Source of the DNA: Gammaproteobacteria bacterium
GTDB taxonomy: Bacteria; Pseudomonadota; Gammaproteobacteria; Competibacterales; Competibacteraceae
Reading direction: 5' to 3'
Length of the DNA: 64,000 bases
Assembly: GCA_024235035.1 (NCBI GenBank)
Contig: JACKNE010000012.1
Coordinates: forward strand, 62,001 to 126,000
Part shown: positions 8,601-20,033 of the stretch, one piece after another
Layout of the letters: each line of letters begins with the position of its first letter
How positions within the stretch are numbered: position 1 is the first letter of the stretch
Notes under the pieces: generated by a model
What the model saw: only the letters and a program-made list of their open reading frames with translations
Told to the model about the DNA's origin: nothing
The model's database searches: none
Program-made: the position numbers and the translations under genes

Positions 8601-10891
8601 CTAGCGATGTCATCTTACGACGTCTGAGCGAAGAACCCGGCAATACCGAACTGCTGAACGATCTGCGCCGGGAAATGCACACCCTCAAGGGCAGTTCGCG
8701 AATGGCCGGTTTCATGACCGTCGGCGATGTCGCTCACGCCGCCGAGTCGATATTGGATGCCCTAGGCAAGGGAACCCTGGAAATGTCAGCACTGGTGCTG
8801 GACAAGATCCAAAGCGCTCTGGACAGCCTGCATCAGATGCTGACGGGCATCCTCGGTGGCGAGCAACCGCCGGCGCGCCAGGCATTGATTGACGAGCTGC
8901 ACGGCGTATTGGGCGGCAAACCTGCGGAACGCATCAAACCGCTCACGCCCACGCTGGCGACGGCAATGGCGTTGACAGCGGCTCCGACTTCGGCGCCGAT
9001 GGCGCGACCTACCGCAAAACAAGCATCCGCTGCAGGCTCATCCGACACCATCCGCGTCAGCGCCACGCTGCTGAATACCCTGGTCAACCAAATGGGCGAG
9101 AGCAGCATCTTCCGCGCTCGCATCGACCAGGGCGTCAGCGCGATGAACTTCAACCTGAACGAACTGGAACAGACCATCAGTCGGTTGCGCCGTCAGGTCA
9201 CGCACCTCTCCACCCAGGCTGAGGCCCGCATCCAATCGCGGCAAGATCAGGATGCCAAAGCCCACCAGCAAGATTTCGATCCGCTGGAGCTGGATCGTTT
9301 CACCGAGTTGCAGCAACTTAGCCGGTCGCTGATGGAAATCGCCGATGACCTGGGCAACATCGGCAATACCCTGGGTGAGCACTCACGAGAGGTGACGACG
9401 CTGCTCGATCAGCAGGGCAAGGTCAACAAGGAGATTCAGCAGGGGTTGATGCGCACCGGCATGGTCCGTTTTGGCAGCATCATTCCGCGACTGCGGCGTG
9501 TGGTGCGGCAGGCGGCCCAAGATCTGGGCAAGCGGGCGGAATTACTGGTCGGCGGCGAAGAAGCGGAAGTCGATCGCACGGTGCTGGACAGTATGCTAGC
9601 TCCGCTGGAACACATGTTGCGCAACTCGCTGGCGCACGGTATCGAATTGCCCGACCAACGTCGTGCGGCTGGAAAGCCCGAGATCGGCACCATCACGCTG
9701 AGCCTGCGCCGCGAAGGCGCGGAACAGGTCTTGGAGCTGGGTGATGACGGCGCTGGCCTCAACTTCGATATCATCCGCGCCAAAGGAGAGGAAAAGGGGA
9801 TGCTGGCGCCGGGGCAGCCCGCCACCCAAGAAGAGTTGATCGCTCTGCTACTACGCCCTGGCTTTTCCACCGCCACATCGGTCACACAGGTTTCCGGGCG
9901 TGGCGTAGGCATGGATGTGGTCAACGAAGCCATTCGCGCCATGCGCGGCGCTCTGTTGGTACAGACTGAGCCGGGTCAAGGCACCCGCTTTATCGTTCGT
10001 CTACCGTTCTCGCTGGCGGTGACTCAAGCGTTGCTGGTTCAGGTTGGGGATGGCGTGTTCGCGATTCCCCTATTGAGCATCGAGGTCGTTACCCGTCTCA
10101 AGGAAAGTGAATTCCAAGCTTATCTAACCGGCGAACAAGTTCTACACCAATATAGCGATCGTCGCTACCCAGTGCATAATCTGGGCATTCTCGTCGGCAG
10201 CGACCGTCTTCTACCTTTCGAAGAAGTCAAGGACCGCCGGCCACCGACGCTACTGTTCCGTAGCGCGGAGGCCAGCGCCGCCTTACAAGTCGAAGCCGTG
10301 TTGGGCAATCAAGAAATCATCGTCAAACCAACCAGCCCCCAGTTCAACGGCGTACCAGGTATTTCTGGAGCGACTGTGCTGGGCGATGGTCGCGTGGTCG
10401 TAGTGCTGGAACTAGCGGCGCTGGTGCGCAATATCGGCTCACAACGCCAGAAACAGGCGGAAAGCCGTGCATTGCGCATGGCGCGCCAGGAAACCCGCCA
10501 GGAGAAACTGAATATCATGGTCATCGATGACTCGATCACCATGCGCAAGGTCACCGCACGCATCCTGGAGCGCCACAATATCCATGCGATTACGGCCAAG
10601 GACGGTATGGATGCGGTGGCGATGCTACAAACCCAGGTACCTGATCTGGCGATTCTCGACATCGAAATGCCGCGCATGGATGGCTTTGAGGTCGTTGCCC
10701 ACGTCCGTAACCAAATCCATCTGCGCCATCTGCCGATCATCATGGTGACTTCACGCGGCGGCGACAAACACCGCGACCGGGCGATGAATCTTGGGGTCAA
10801 CGCTTATCTGACCAAGCCCTACCAGGAAGAGCAGTTAATGGATTGTATCCGTAATATCTTGGGCGAACGCGCCTTGGAGTTGATCGCTTGA
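5693..10891 (+). CDS. chpA: Giant hybrid chemotaxis kinase ChpA with four HPt domains
   Basis: Histidine kinase at the centre of the Pil-Chp pathway; 1732 residues. In order I see an N-terminal helical region without a phosphorylatable His motif, then HPt domains with their His at about residues 433 (FHTLKGSGRM), 602 (FHTLKGSGRV), 840 (MHTLKGSSRM) and 996 (MHTLKGSSRM). A dimerisation and ATPase core follows (N box HMLRNSLAHGIE near 1306, DDGAGL near 1351, GRGVGMDVV near 1402), then a CheW-like domain (about 1445-1580) and a C-terminal receiver (VIDDSITMRK near 1610, phospho-Asp in LDIEMPRMDG near 1656, Lys in YLTKPY near 1708). The HPt domains are joined by Pro/Ala/Glu-rich linkers, one with a triplicated 14-residue unit. 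The ATG at 5693 follows GGAGG (5682-5686) at a good distance. The number of HPt domains differs among ChpA proteins. Confidence 0.93.
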   Translation: MITSRRIADNPLGFLKDDLLLALRRIHLDLDAYAEDPAQSASLETMIDAVDQIRGPLVALEHREAVTLLEEMRATALERTQDTSAPLHLTLLRQAAEQLSAYLEVYLSPGNRQANSGLLMETATALHQTRQRNLLDEHPAAPKDRLQSSMNLHDVRDCLERLQRTIASKLEKTADQATSWEALQDDLHVLRRMFAERTWTRATTILDRMNRIVDVLAAGAAEHYGVLVSGVCAEILAGFSYSLESPSQDAPMSAMVLNHAQEHLARLDTLLRLPADLHTPLPPTLQEQTSETRNTVTEPPMALPELDLTLPDRSGFTATPIEPPAQPAPMFATESPDLDLQMELSRIDAETSDRVVLTEDRETIPSKESIEEKSEASMDDLIRLIGLADTDPEFAEVFLEEACGELDAIRQQLTLWRADLTDRQALTTIRRAFHTLKGSGRMVNAMVIGDFAWELESLLNQVLDGSRSPSLEIVDVTAAAVATLAPLVGETPLQGGELEALSALATRVRALPQGQPSTTVSESKPTETPVPKPQPLLTPDEPVSRRQAPSARVIAPEIDPEFVEVFLEEARGELQIIRQQVVLWRANFEDRQVLTTLRRAFHTLKGSGRVVGATIIGDFAWCFEDLLNQVINGTRAATPVMAELFDEATTALESLLGEAIGADQALALLPGLTARVEALAQELPVIAPIAERPEMATPAPTLEPVIHEIPALPTEAQPTEVAIPALPTEAQPTEVAIPALPTEVQPAEVAPPTLSEEIAPAPVVIPLPVVSEIPPHAIHPETAVASPSEPTSAAPVDLELARAFQYEATEILDASDTILQQLSDDPTNTSLLNDLRRGMHTLKGSSRMTGLMAVGDLAHAAESVLDTLGKGIGQVTPVVLDTLQQTLDRLNRMLTEAANGMGLVAAVDLIQDLHRLAETIAVSDQAKTRSIGAPESVSTISEPLSFRAMTELDQELIQVFQAEASEVLDSSDVILRRLSEEPGNTELLNDLRREMHTLKGSSRMAGFMTVGDVAHAAESILDALGKGTLEMSALVLDKIQSALDSLHQMLTGILGGEQPPARQALIDELHGVLGGKPAERIKPLTPTLATAMALTAAPTSAPMARPTAKQASAAGSSDTIRVSATLLNTLVNQMGESSIFRARIDQGVSAMNFNLNELEQTISRLRRQVTHLSTQAEARIQSRQDQDAKAHQQDFDPLELDRFTELQQLSRSLMEIADDLGNIGNTLGEHSREVTTLLDQQGKVNKEIQQGLMRTGMVRFGSIIPRLRRVVRQAAQDLGKRAELLVGGEEAEVDRTVLDSMLAPLEHMLRNSLAHGIELPDQRRAAGKPEIGTITLSLRREGAEQVLELGDDGAGLNFDIIRAKGEEKGMLAPGQPATQEELIALLLRPGFSTATSVTQVSGRGVGMDVVNEAIRAMRGALLVQTEPGQGTRFIVRLPFSLAVTQALLVQVGDGVFAIPLLSIEVVTRLKESEFQAYLTGEQVLHQYSDRRYPVHNLGILVGSDRLLPFEEVKDRRPPTLLFRSAEASAALQVEAVLGNQEIIVKPTSPQFNGVPGISGATVLGDGRVVVVLELAALVRNIGSQRQKQAESRALRMARQETRQEKLNIMVIDDSITMRKVTARILERHNIHAITAKDGMDAVAMLQTQVPDLAILDIEMPRMDGFEVVAHVRNQIHLRHLPIIMVTSRGGDKHRDRAMNLGVNAYLTKPYQEEQLMDCIRNILGERALELIA
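7817..7942 (+). repeat. 42-bp tandem repeat (3 copies) in the chpA linker
   Basis: Three adjacent 42-base units (7817-7858, 7859-7900, 7901-7942) encode copies of IPALPTEAQPTEVA with a few changes in the third. They form part of the flexible linker between the second and third HPt domains. The near-identity at DNA level points to recent in-frame expansion by slippage or unequal exchange. Confidence 0.9.
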
Positions 10892-11364
10892 TGGACGCTT
10901 TCTCCAACCTCCGCTGTCTGTTGATCACCGTTCAGGGCGGACAAGTCATCCTGCCCAACAGTCTAGTCGCTGAAGTGCTACCCTTCGCCACTCCCCTACA
11001 GATCGAGACAGCACCGCATTGGGTGGCCGGCGCCATGCTATGGCATAATTTGACGACCCCTCTGGTTAGTCTGGGGCGCCTGATCTTCCGGATTACGTCG
11101 GACGTCAACCTCAATTCCCGAATCATCATCGTCAATACCCTGGGCGCCGATTCTCGATTGCCGCATTTCGGCATTCTAGGCACGGCGGCGCCGCGTCCGC
11201 TCAATCTGCAACGCCAGGATCTGACCTTGAACCTGGACATCCCTGACGCCGATCAGAACCGGCCGGGTGTCTTGAGTTGGGCCAACTATCAAGATCAACC
11301 GGTCGTTATCCCCGACATGGATGCGATTGAAGCCGTACTGCAACCATTGGTTCGGCGGGCTTAA
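10891..11364 (+). CDS. chpC: Second CheW-like protein of the pilus chemosensory operon (ChpC-like)
   Basis: Small CheW-domain protein (157 residues) of the kind found after chpA, thought to link further receptors to the kinase. The sequence shows a CheW fold pattern (VQGGQVILPNSLVAEVLPFA at residues 14-33, then PHWVAGAMLWHNLTTPLVSLGRLI and VVIPDMDAIEAVLQPL at the end). It is more diverged than PilI. The ATG at 10891 overlaps the last base of the chpA stop (TGATG), a sign of translational coupling; a TTG at 10888 is a less likely start. It ends the operon, 30 bases before smc. The symbol is by position and domain only. Confidence 0.72.
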   Translation: MDAFSNLRCLLITVQGGQVILPNSLVAEVLPFATPLQIETAPHWVAGAMLWHNLTTPLVSLGRLIFRITSDVNLNSRIIIVNTLGADSRLPHFGILGTAAPRPLNLQRQDLTLNLDIPDADQNRPGVLSWANYQDQPVVIPDMDAIEAVLQPLVRRA

Positions 11365-11394
11365 CGCGGTTCGGAGCGAGCGTCCGACGCATCT

Positions 11395-14300
11395 ATGCGC
11401 CTGAGCAAGATCAAGTTGGCGGGATTCAAGTCCTTCGTGGACCCTACGGTGCTGCATTTACCCAGTCATCTGGTGGGTATCGTCGGCCCCAATGGCTGCG
11501 GTAAATCCAATATCATCGATGCGGTGCGTTGGGTCATGGGCGAAAGCTCCGCCCGCAGTCTGCGCGGTGAAAGCATGACCGATGTCATCTTCAACGGTTC
11601 AGCCAGCCGCAAACCGGTCGGTCAGGCCTCCATCGAACTGGTATTCGACAATAGCGCAGGACGACTGGGCGGTCCCTGGTCCAGCTATGCTGAGATTGCC
11701 GTCAAACGCCTGGTGGGTCGCGATAGCCAGTCGAGCTATTTCCTGAATGGCAGCCGTTGCCGTCGCCGTGATATCGCCGATCTATTCCTCGGTACTGGAC
11801 TGGGACCGCGCAGCTACGCCATCATCGAGCAGGGCATGATCTCACGGGTGATCGAGGCCCGGCCTGAAGATTTGCGCTTGTTTCTGGAAGAAGCGGCAGG
11901 TATCTCCAGATACAAGGAGCGTCGCCGCGAAACCGAAGCCCGCATCCGCCACACCCGGGAGAACCTCGACCGTCTCAATGATGTGCGCGAGGAACTGAAC
12001 CGACAGCTTCAGCACCTGCAACGCCAAGCCCGAGCGGCTGAGCAATACCGCGACTACCGCACCGAGGAACGTCAACTGCGAGCGGAACTGCTGACCCTGC
12101 GTTGGCGCGACTTGCAAACCGAAATCCTCGAATTCACCCAAACCCTACGTCAACAGGAAACGGCGTTGGAGGCCATGCTGGCTGAACAGCGCCGGTTGGA
12201 AGCCCTCTTGGAAACCGGTCGGGCGCGGCGCTTGGAATTGAACGAGGCCTTCAATATCGCCCAGGAGCGCTATTATCAAGCTGGCGGCGAGATCAGCCGG
12301 CTGGAGCAATATTTACAACACCAGCGAGAGTTGCAGCGGCGGCGCGAAGAGGATTGGCGGCAAACCATCACCGCACTGGAACAGATCGAGCGACAATGGG
12401 TGTTAGATCGGGAGCAGTGCGATGAGTTGACTGCAACTCTGGCGGAAGCTGAACCGGCACTCACGCGGACGTTGCTCGGCGAGACGGAAGCTGAGGCGGC
12501 GCTAGCCGCCGCCGAGATGGCTTTACATGAAAGCCAAACCGATTGGGAGAACTTCAGCCAGCGTAATAGCGAAGCACAACGGCAGGCCGAGGTGGAGCGC
12601 ACCCGGATCGAGCATCTGGATCGGCAGTTGCTGCAAGGCGAACGGCGACTGGAACGTTTGCGTTTCGAGCAGGCACAATTGGCGGAAGCCGACCTTGAGC
12701 AGACCTTAGTGGCGCTGCACGAAACAGCACAGGCGCTAGCCGAGGACTTGCACGCTGCCCAGGAATATTTGACACAGCTCGTAACCGAGCTGGATACGAC
12801 ACGGATCACTCGTCAGCATGTCGAACAGCAAGCGCAGATGACTCAAGAAGGCTTGCAGACGGGCCGTGGCCGACTAGCCTCGCTACACACTTTGCAGGAA
12901 GCGGCGCTGGGCCGGCAGGAAAGTAGCCTGAATGACTGGTTACGTCACCAAGGATTAAACGATGCGCCGCGTCTGGCAGAACAACTGGATGTGGAATCCG
13001 GTTGGGAGGCGGCGGTGGAAATGGCGCTGGCTGGCTGGCTGGACGCCCTCTGTGTATCGCCTCTTGACCATCCCGCGCTCGCCGCGAAAACCGCCCTGCC
13101 TCAAGGCCGATTGACCCTGTTTGAGCCACCGGCTCTTCCCTCCAACGCCTTCCCACAAGAGGAACAAGCACTCGATAACACGCTTTTTTCTCCAGAGGAG
13201 GACAGGAATGAAGAAAAAAAGCGCTGGCCCTTGACCGCTCGGATTCAGGCTCCTTGGCCACTGACCAGTTTGCTGGATCACGTGCGAACCGTGCCCAGCG
13301 TCACGGAGGCGCTGGCCGATCGTCCTCACTTACAGCCTGGTGAAATCTTAGTGACGCCGGACGGTGTATTGTGCGGTCGCCACTGGCTCCGCCTGGCGCG
13401 TGGCGGCGCAGAGGATGGTGTCCTGGCTCGCGAGCGAGAAATTCGTCAACTGGAGATCTCGCTAGACGGCGCCGCCTCGAAATTTAAGCAACAAACGGAG
13501 CAACTTGATCAGTTGCGCGACCGACAACGCGAACTGGAGCAACAACACCACGCGGCCCAGCAGGCGGTCAATCAAAAGCATCGCGATCAGGTCCACGCTC
13601 AGAGTGAGGTCAAGACCATACAAGCTCGCTGGGAACAGGCTTGCACCCGCCGTGAGGCGCTGGCCGAGGAACAGGCAGAACTGGATGACCAATACCAACA
13701 AGATCGAGAGCAGGTACAGTTGGCCCGCATGCAACTAGAAGACGCCCTGTTGACGTTGGAAAACCTGCGTGCCGAGCAGACAGAATTAAGCAACCGGCGG
13801 GAGCAGGCGCAGGAGCAATACCAGCATTGCCGCACTCAGACTGAAGCCACCCGTCAGGAAACAGCCCACCAGGCAGCGATGCTGGAAACCTTGCGTGTTC
13901 AGGTCGCCGCCGCCGATCGAGCGCTGGTGCGCCTGGATCTCCAACAGCGCCAGGTGCAGGAGCGGCGGGACCGACTGAAAATGGAACGAGTCGCCGATAG
14001 CGACGAACTTTTAGCGACGGCTGGAGACGAACTGGCGGGCTGGCTGGAAACCCGGCTGGCGATCGAAGCGGAATCAACGGAGGCTCGTCAACGCCTGGAG
14101 ACCCAGGATGCCGAATCAGCAGCGCATGAACAGGCGCGCCGCCGTTGCGAACGACAGGTGGAAACCCAGCGCCGGCAGCTTGAAGAGCAGCGCTTGGCGT
14201 CGAGCGAGGCGCGAGTGCGTCAACAAAGCCTGCGTGAGCAACTGGCCGAATGGGAAACCATTCCGGAAACAGTGGTGTCCACGCTGCCGTCCGCAGCGGT

Positions 14301-14970
14301 CGAAAGCGACTGGCTGACCCGGTTGGAGCAGATCGAGCGGCGTATTCAGCGACTGGGAGCGATCAATCTGGCGGCGATTGAAGAACTCGCGGAATTGTCT
14401 GAGCGCAAGCAATATCTCGATGCACAGGACGCTGATTTGTTGGAGGCGCTGGCGACGTTGGAGAATGCGATCCGGCAGATGGATCGCGAGACCCGTACCC
14501 GATTTCGGGACACCTTCGAACAGGTCAACACCGACTTGCAGATGTTGTTTCCTCGTCTGTTCGGTGGTGGCGAGGCCCACCTGGAATTGACCGGCGAGGA
14601 TGTGCTGAATGCCGGCGTAGCGATCATGGCCAAGCCGCCTGGCAAACGCATCGGTTCAATCAGCCTGCTGTCCGGCGGTGAAAAAGCATTGACCGCCGTC
14701 GCCTTGGTGTTCGCTATTTTCCAGCTCAATCCCGCTCCATTTTGTCTGCTGGACGAAGTGGATGCACCGCTGGACGAAGCCAATGTCCGGCGATTCGGCG
14801 CACTGGTGCAGGACATGGCGACACGAGTGCAGTTCGTGTTCATCACCCACAACAAGGCCACCATGGAGATCGCTGATCATTTGGCGGGCGTGACCATGCA
14901 AGAGCCGGGTGTGTCGCGATTGGTCGCCGTCGATGTCGAGGCGGCAGCGCGCCTGGCTGGGGTCGGCTAG
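11395..14970 (+). CDS. smc: Chromosome partition protein SMC
   Basis: Structural maintenance of chromosomes ATPase that compacts and helps segregate the nucleoid, acting as a dimer with ScpA/ScpB. It has 1191 residues, the usual length. The N-terminal MRLSKIKLAGFKSFVDPT and Walker A GPNGCGKSNIIDAV (from residue 32) are followed by a long Gln/Glu/Arg-rich coiled coil, a hinge around residues 510-670, a second coiled coil, and the C-terminal signature LSGGEKALTAVALVFA (near 1092) with Walker B PFCLLDEVDAPLDEANV. The ATG at 11395 gives the canonical N-terminus. It starts the smc-zipA-ligA order that is common in gammaproteobacteria and lies only 30 bases after the pilus chemosensory operon. Confidence 0.97.
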   Translation: MRLSKIKLAGFKSFVDPTVLHLPSHLVGIVGPNGCGKSNIIDAVRWVMGESSARSLRGESMTDVIFNGSASRKPVGQASIELVFDNSAGRLGGPWSSYAEIAVKRLVGRDSQSSYFLNGSRCRRRDIADLFLGTGLGPRSYAIIEQGMISRVIEARPEDLRLFLEEAAGISRYKERRRETEARIRHTRENLDRLNDVREELNRQLQHLQRQARAAEQYRDYRTEERQLRAELLTLRWRDLQTEILEFTQTLRQQETALEAMLAEQRRLEALLETGRARRLELNEAFNIAQERYYQAGGEISRLEQYLQHQRELQRRREEDWRQTITALEQIERQWVLDREQCDELTATLAEAEPALTRTLLGETEAEAALAAAEMALHESQTDWENFSQRNSEAQRQAEVERTRIEHLDRQLLQGERRLERLRFEQAQLAEADLEQTLVALHETAQALAEDLHAAQEYLTQLVTELDTTRITRQHVEQQAQMTQEGLQTGRGRLASLHTLQEAALGRQESSLNDWLRHQGLNDAPRLAEQLDVESGWEAAVEMALAGWLDALCVSPLDHPALAAKTALPQGRLTLFEPPALPSNAFPQEEQALDNTLFSPEEDRNEEKKRWPLTARIQAPWPLTSLLDHVRTVPSVTEALADRPHLQPGEILVTPDGVLCGRHWLRLARGGAEDGVLAREREIRQLEISLDGAASKFKQQTEQLDQLRDRQRELEQQHHAAQQAVNQKHRDQVHAQSEVKTIQARWEQACTRREALAEEQAELDDQYQQDREQVQLARMQLEDALLTLENLRAEQTELSNRREQAQEQYQHCRTQTEATRQETAHQAAMLETLRVQVAAADRALVRLDLQQRQVQERRDRLKMERVADSDELLATAGDELAGWLETRLAIEAESTEARQRLETQDAESAAHEQARRRCERQVETQRRQLEEQRLASSEARVRQQSLREQLAEWETIPETVVSTLPSAAVESDWLTRLEQIERRIQRLGAINLAAIEELAELSERKQYLDAQDADLLEALATLENAIRQMDRETRTRFRDTFEQVNTDLQMLFPRLFGGGEAHLELTGEDVLNAGVAIMAKPPGKRIGSISLLSGGEKALTAVALVFAIFQLNPAPFCLLDEVDAPLDEANVRRFGALVQDMATRVQFVFITHNKATMEIADHLAGVTMQEPGVSRLVAVDVEAAARLAGVG

Positions 14971-14987
14971 TCTGCGCCTACGCGTGG

Positions 14988-15009
14988 TTTGTCATAAAAA
15001 AGTGACAAA
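14988..15009. promoter_or_regulatory. Inverted repeat TTTGTCA-N8-TGACAAA between smc and zipA
   Basis: A perfect 7-base inverted repeat with an A-rich 8-base centre lies 18 bases after the smc stop and about 140 bases before zipA. It has the form of a dimer operator. It lacks the GC-rich stem and T run of a classical terminator. No regulator can be named from the sequence. Confidence 0.4.
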
Positions 15010-15148
15010 TAACGTTTGTTAATAGGCGGCAATTTCAGTATAAACGGCGGCAGGTGCAATCCTCCGTTCGCCGACGGGGGTTGGGTATGACCATCACCAC
15101 CATGGTGCAATTCAGATTGCGGCAGGCGCGATCCGGAGCTTCTAATTT

Positions 15149-16054
15149 ATGGAAATGCTGGACAAAACACAGTTGCAGTGGCTATTGGCGGGGGTTGGCG
15201 TCATCGTCGTCGTCCTGATCTATCTTTGGGGTATGCGCGCTCATATCCGCGAGGGAATCCGCAAACGCCAACGCCGCCCCTCGCTGCAAAATGAACCGGT
15301 ATTCAGCGCTCTCGATGGATCGGCGGCGTCTGACGAGATCAACAATGGGCACGACTTCGGCGGAGTACGGATCACCCCTGAACATCCTCTGGCCAAAAAG
15401 GCGCTGATCGACGTCGAGATTCGACCGATCCACCGCGAGGAGGAACCGCTGCCTCCTGGCGAGGAGGCGCCTGTCATCGAGGCAGCACCGGTTCCCGAAA
15501 CTATGGAGGCAGCACCGGTTCTCGAAGCCAGCGCAAGCCTCAAAACGGAGCAGCCGGTCATCGTAGCAGAACCGACGCATGATTCGCGCAAGGAACCCGC
15601 CATGCCAGAGCCGCCGAAAATGACCGTGGCTTTGACCGTGGTGGCGGTGCCCGTGGGCCAATCTTCCTTCAAAGGACCTGACATCCAGGCCATGGCGGCT
15701 GATCTGGGCTTCCAAATCAAAGCCAATGGCTTACTTGAGCGTTGTACGGATAACGGTAACGGCGAACCGATCCTCAGCATGGCCCATTTGCGCAAACCCG
15801 GCGTGTTCGATCGACAGACGATGGATGATTTGATCACACCTGGGTTATTGCTCTTCATGAGCCTACCGGGTCCGCTGGAGGAGATGAAAGCGCTGGACCT
15901 ATTAGTCTTGACCGCTGACCAACTAGCGCAGAAGTTGGGCGGCATGATTTGCGACGAACGCCGTAATCGCTTGACCAACCAGGGACTCATGCACCTACGC
16001 AACGAGGTCGTCGAATTTCGGCGTAAACAACGCGCGTGGGCGCAGGCGACGTAG
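15149..16054 (+). CDS. zipA: Cell division protein ZipA
   Basis: Bitopic inner-membrane protein that tethers FtsZ to the membrane at the division site. It has 301 residues. An N-terminal transmembrane helix sits at about residues 8-28 (LLAGVGVIVVVLIYLWG), then a basic patch (IRKRQRRPS), a Glu/Pro/Ala-rich flexible linker, and the C-terminal FtsZ-binding domain from about 160 to 297 (MTVALTVVAVPVGQSSFKG, then LLLFMSLPGPLEEMKALDLLVLTADQLAQKLGG). The linker contains a short duplication (IEAAPVPETMEAAPVLEA). The ATG at 15149 has GGAG about 9 bases upstream. It stands between smc and ligA as usual, but ligA is separated from it by an inserted PEP-CTERM gene. Confidence 0.93.
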   Translation: MEMLDKTQLQWLLAGVGVIVVVLIYLWGMRAHIREGIRKRQRRPSLQNEPVFSALDGSAASDEINNGHDFGGVRITPEHPLAKKALIDVEIRPIHREEEPLPPGEEAPVIEAAPVPETMEAAPVLEASASLKTEQPVIVAEPTHDSRKEPAMPEPPKMTVALTVVAVPVGQSSFKGPDIQAMAADLGFQIKANGLLERCTDNGNGEPILSMAHLRKPGVFDRQTMDDLITPGLLLFMSLPGPLEEMKALDLLVLTADQLAQKLGGMICDERRNRLTNQGLMHLRNEVVEFRRKQRAWAQAT

Positions 16055-16119
16055 GCAGGCTCCTAACGATGTATCTAGCCCGGATCGATACTGAAAGTCG
16101 ATGATGGCGACATTTTCAT

Positions 16120-16938
16120 CTACCCTTTCAAGGGAAATTCACCTAAATGATCAAATCGCCGCCGTCGCGTCCAACCTAACCCCACCAGTCCTAACCCGAC
16201 TAGCATTAGACTCCCCGGCTCGGGAATAGAAGGCGTGGCAGTGATACCAACCAGGCTCCTCAGTTCGGGAATGGAAGGCGGGGCGGCAACATCGCCAGAA
16301 CGCACAGCCCATGCGTGGTACGCAAAGTCCTTACCATAAGCGTACTGGAGACCATCGTAGGCATAGAAGCGCCACGCGAGATTAGTGTAAGGCGCATACT
16401 CAGTACCAGACCAGTACACGAAGTTTTGCAAGTTCAGGAAGAGGCCAGTATTGACGACGCCCCAATCTGTCCCAGATGCCCCCCCGCGAAAGACGCCTGA
16501 TGTATCGTAGGCTGACAGGTTACCCAAGTTTACATGAAACATATAGGCCAACTCGCTACCGGTGCTACTCGTATAAGCCGTACCTGGCGCGCTGATGTTG
16601 TAGCCACGGTCAGTATTACCAGCAGGGCTAAAGTCATAGTCGAAGCCGGTGCCATCAATCGGCTGCACTGTCGGTAACCGCCAATCATCGTAGGTCACGT
16701 TACGCACCGAGTCGAAATAACTCAGATTTTCCGCCCAATCGACCGCATCCCGCCATATCATGCGGCCATCGCTATCATAGCCGCTGGTCTGGGCATAATT
16801 GGCATCTTGTAACCAAGTGACATCCAGCACATCGTCGTAAATCAGCCCACCCCCACGATCGATCAATACAGCCCCCGCCACTTGGGAAAAACCTAAGACT
16901 GCTGTGAACACCAATATAAATAGCGATCGACTCTTCAT
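16120..16938 (-). CDS. PEP-CTERM secreted protein with DUF1566-like domain
   Basis: Predicted exported protein of 272 residues. It has an N-terminal signal peptide (KSRSLFILVFTAVLGFSQVAGA) and a middle region rich in Trp, Tyr and Asp with phrases typical of the DUF1566/Lcl C-terminal family (WRDAVDWAENLSY, DDWRLPTV, YWSGTEYAP, AWAVRSGD). A C-terminal PEP-CTERM sorting signal (IPEPGSLMLVGLGLVGLGWTRRRR) should be processed by an exosortase. A second, decayed copy of the motif (PSIPELRSLVGITAT) lies just before it, a small in-frame duplication. The ATG at 16938 follows AGAGGA; an earlier start at 16992 would put basic residues before the signal peptide. The gene sits on the opposite strand between zipA and ligA, next to AT-rich DNA and a tandem array. 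Its role is unknown; such proteins are usually linked to exopolysaccharide. Confidence 0.82.
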   Translation of the reverse strand: MKSRSLFILVFTAVLGFSQVAGAVLIDRGGGLIYDDVLDVTWLQDANYAQTSGYDSDGRMIWRDAVDWAENLSYFDSVRNVTYDDWRLPTVQPIDGTGFDYDFSPAGNTDRGYNISAPGTAYTSSTGSELAYMFHVNLGNLSAYDTSGVFRGGASGTDWGVVNTGLFLNLQNFVYWSGTEYAPYTNLAWRFYAYDGLQYAYGKDFAYHAWAVRSGDVAAPPSIPELRSLVGITATPSIPEPGSLMLVGLGLVGLGWTRRRRFDHLGEFPLKG

Positions 16939-19363
<2,425 letters not shown>

Positions 19364-19433
19364 AACCGTCTATGACGAAACGACCATCGGCATTCCAACT
19401 TCCTGACCTTTTATCTTATTTTCACCGTCCGCC

Positions 19434-20033
19434 ATGCTTGATGCCCTCTTGATCGCCGGCGTGGATGAAGCGGGGCGTGGTCCATTGGCCGGCCCCGTCA
19501 TCGCCGCCGCCGTTATGCTCGATCCCAGCTATCCTATCGTGGGGCTGGCTGATTCCAAGCAACTCAGCGCCGCCCGCCGCGAGCAACTCGCCACCGAAAT
19601 CCGCACTCACGCGCTGGCCTGGGCGCTGGGCCGGGCCGACGTTGCAGAAATCGACCGGATCAACATCCTGCAAGCCTCATTGCTCGCCATGTATCGAGCG
19701 GTGGAAAATCTGCATATGGCGCCCACTCAAATCCTGGTGGACGGCAAACACTGTCCGCCAGGGCTAGCCCGCCCGTGCCAAGCCATCGTCAAAGGTGACG
19801 CCACTGTACCAGCGATCAGCGCCGCTTCAATCCTGGCCAAGGTCGCCCGCGACGCTGAACTGCGTGAATTGCATGACCGCTATCCCGACTACGGATTCGC
19901 CCGCCACAAAGGCTATCCGACCGCTGCACATCGCCAAGCGCTGCGCCGCTTTGGTCCCTGCCCCGCACATCGTCGCTCCTTTGCGCCCGTGGCTGCTGTC
20001 CTGTCCACCACCGTCTTCGCAAGAAGACCATGA
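19434..20033 (+). CDS. rnhB: Ribonuclease HII
   Basis: Endonuclease that cuts RNA in RNA-DNA hybrids, including single misincorporated ribonucleotides. It has 199 residues. The metal-binding motif [14 protein letters not shown] lies near the N-terminus (Asp/Glu of DEAGRG), with later conserved segments [47 protein letters not shown] and [15 protein letters not shown]. The stop overlaps the dnaE start by four bases (ATGA), so the two genes are translationally coupled. It lies 70 bases after ligA and may belong to the same transcript. Confidence 0.96.
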   Translation: MLDALLIAGVDEAGRGPLAGPVIAAAVMLDPSYPIVGLADSKQLSAARREQLATEIRTHALAWALGRADVAEIDRINILQASLLAMYRAVENLHMAPTQILVDGKHCPPGLARPCQAIVKGDATVPAISAASILAKVARDAELRELHDRYPDYGFARHKGYPTAAHRQALRRFGPCPAHRRSFAPVAAVLSTTVFARRP

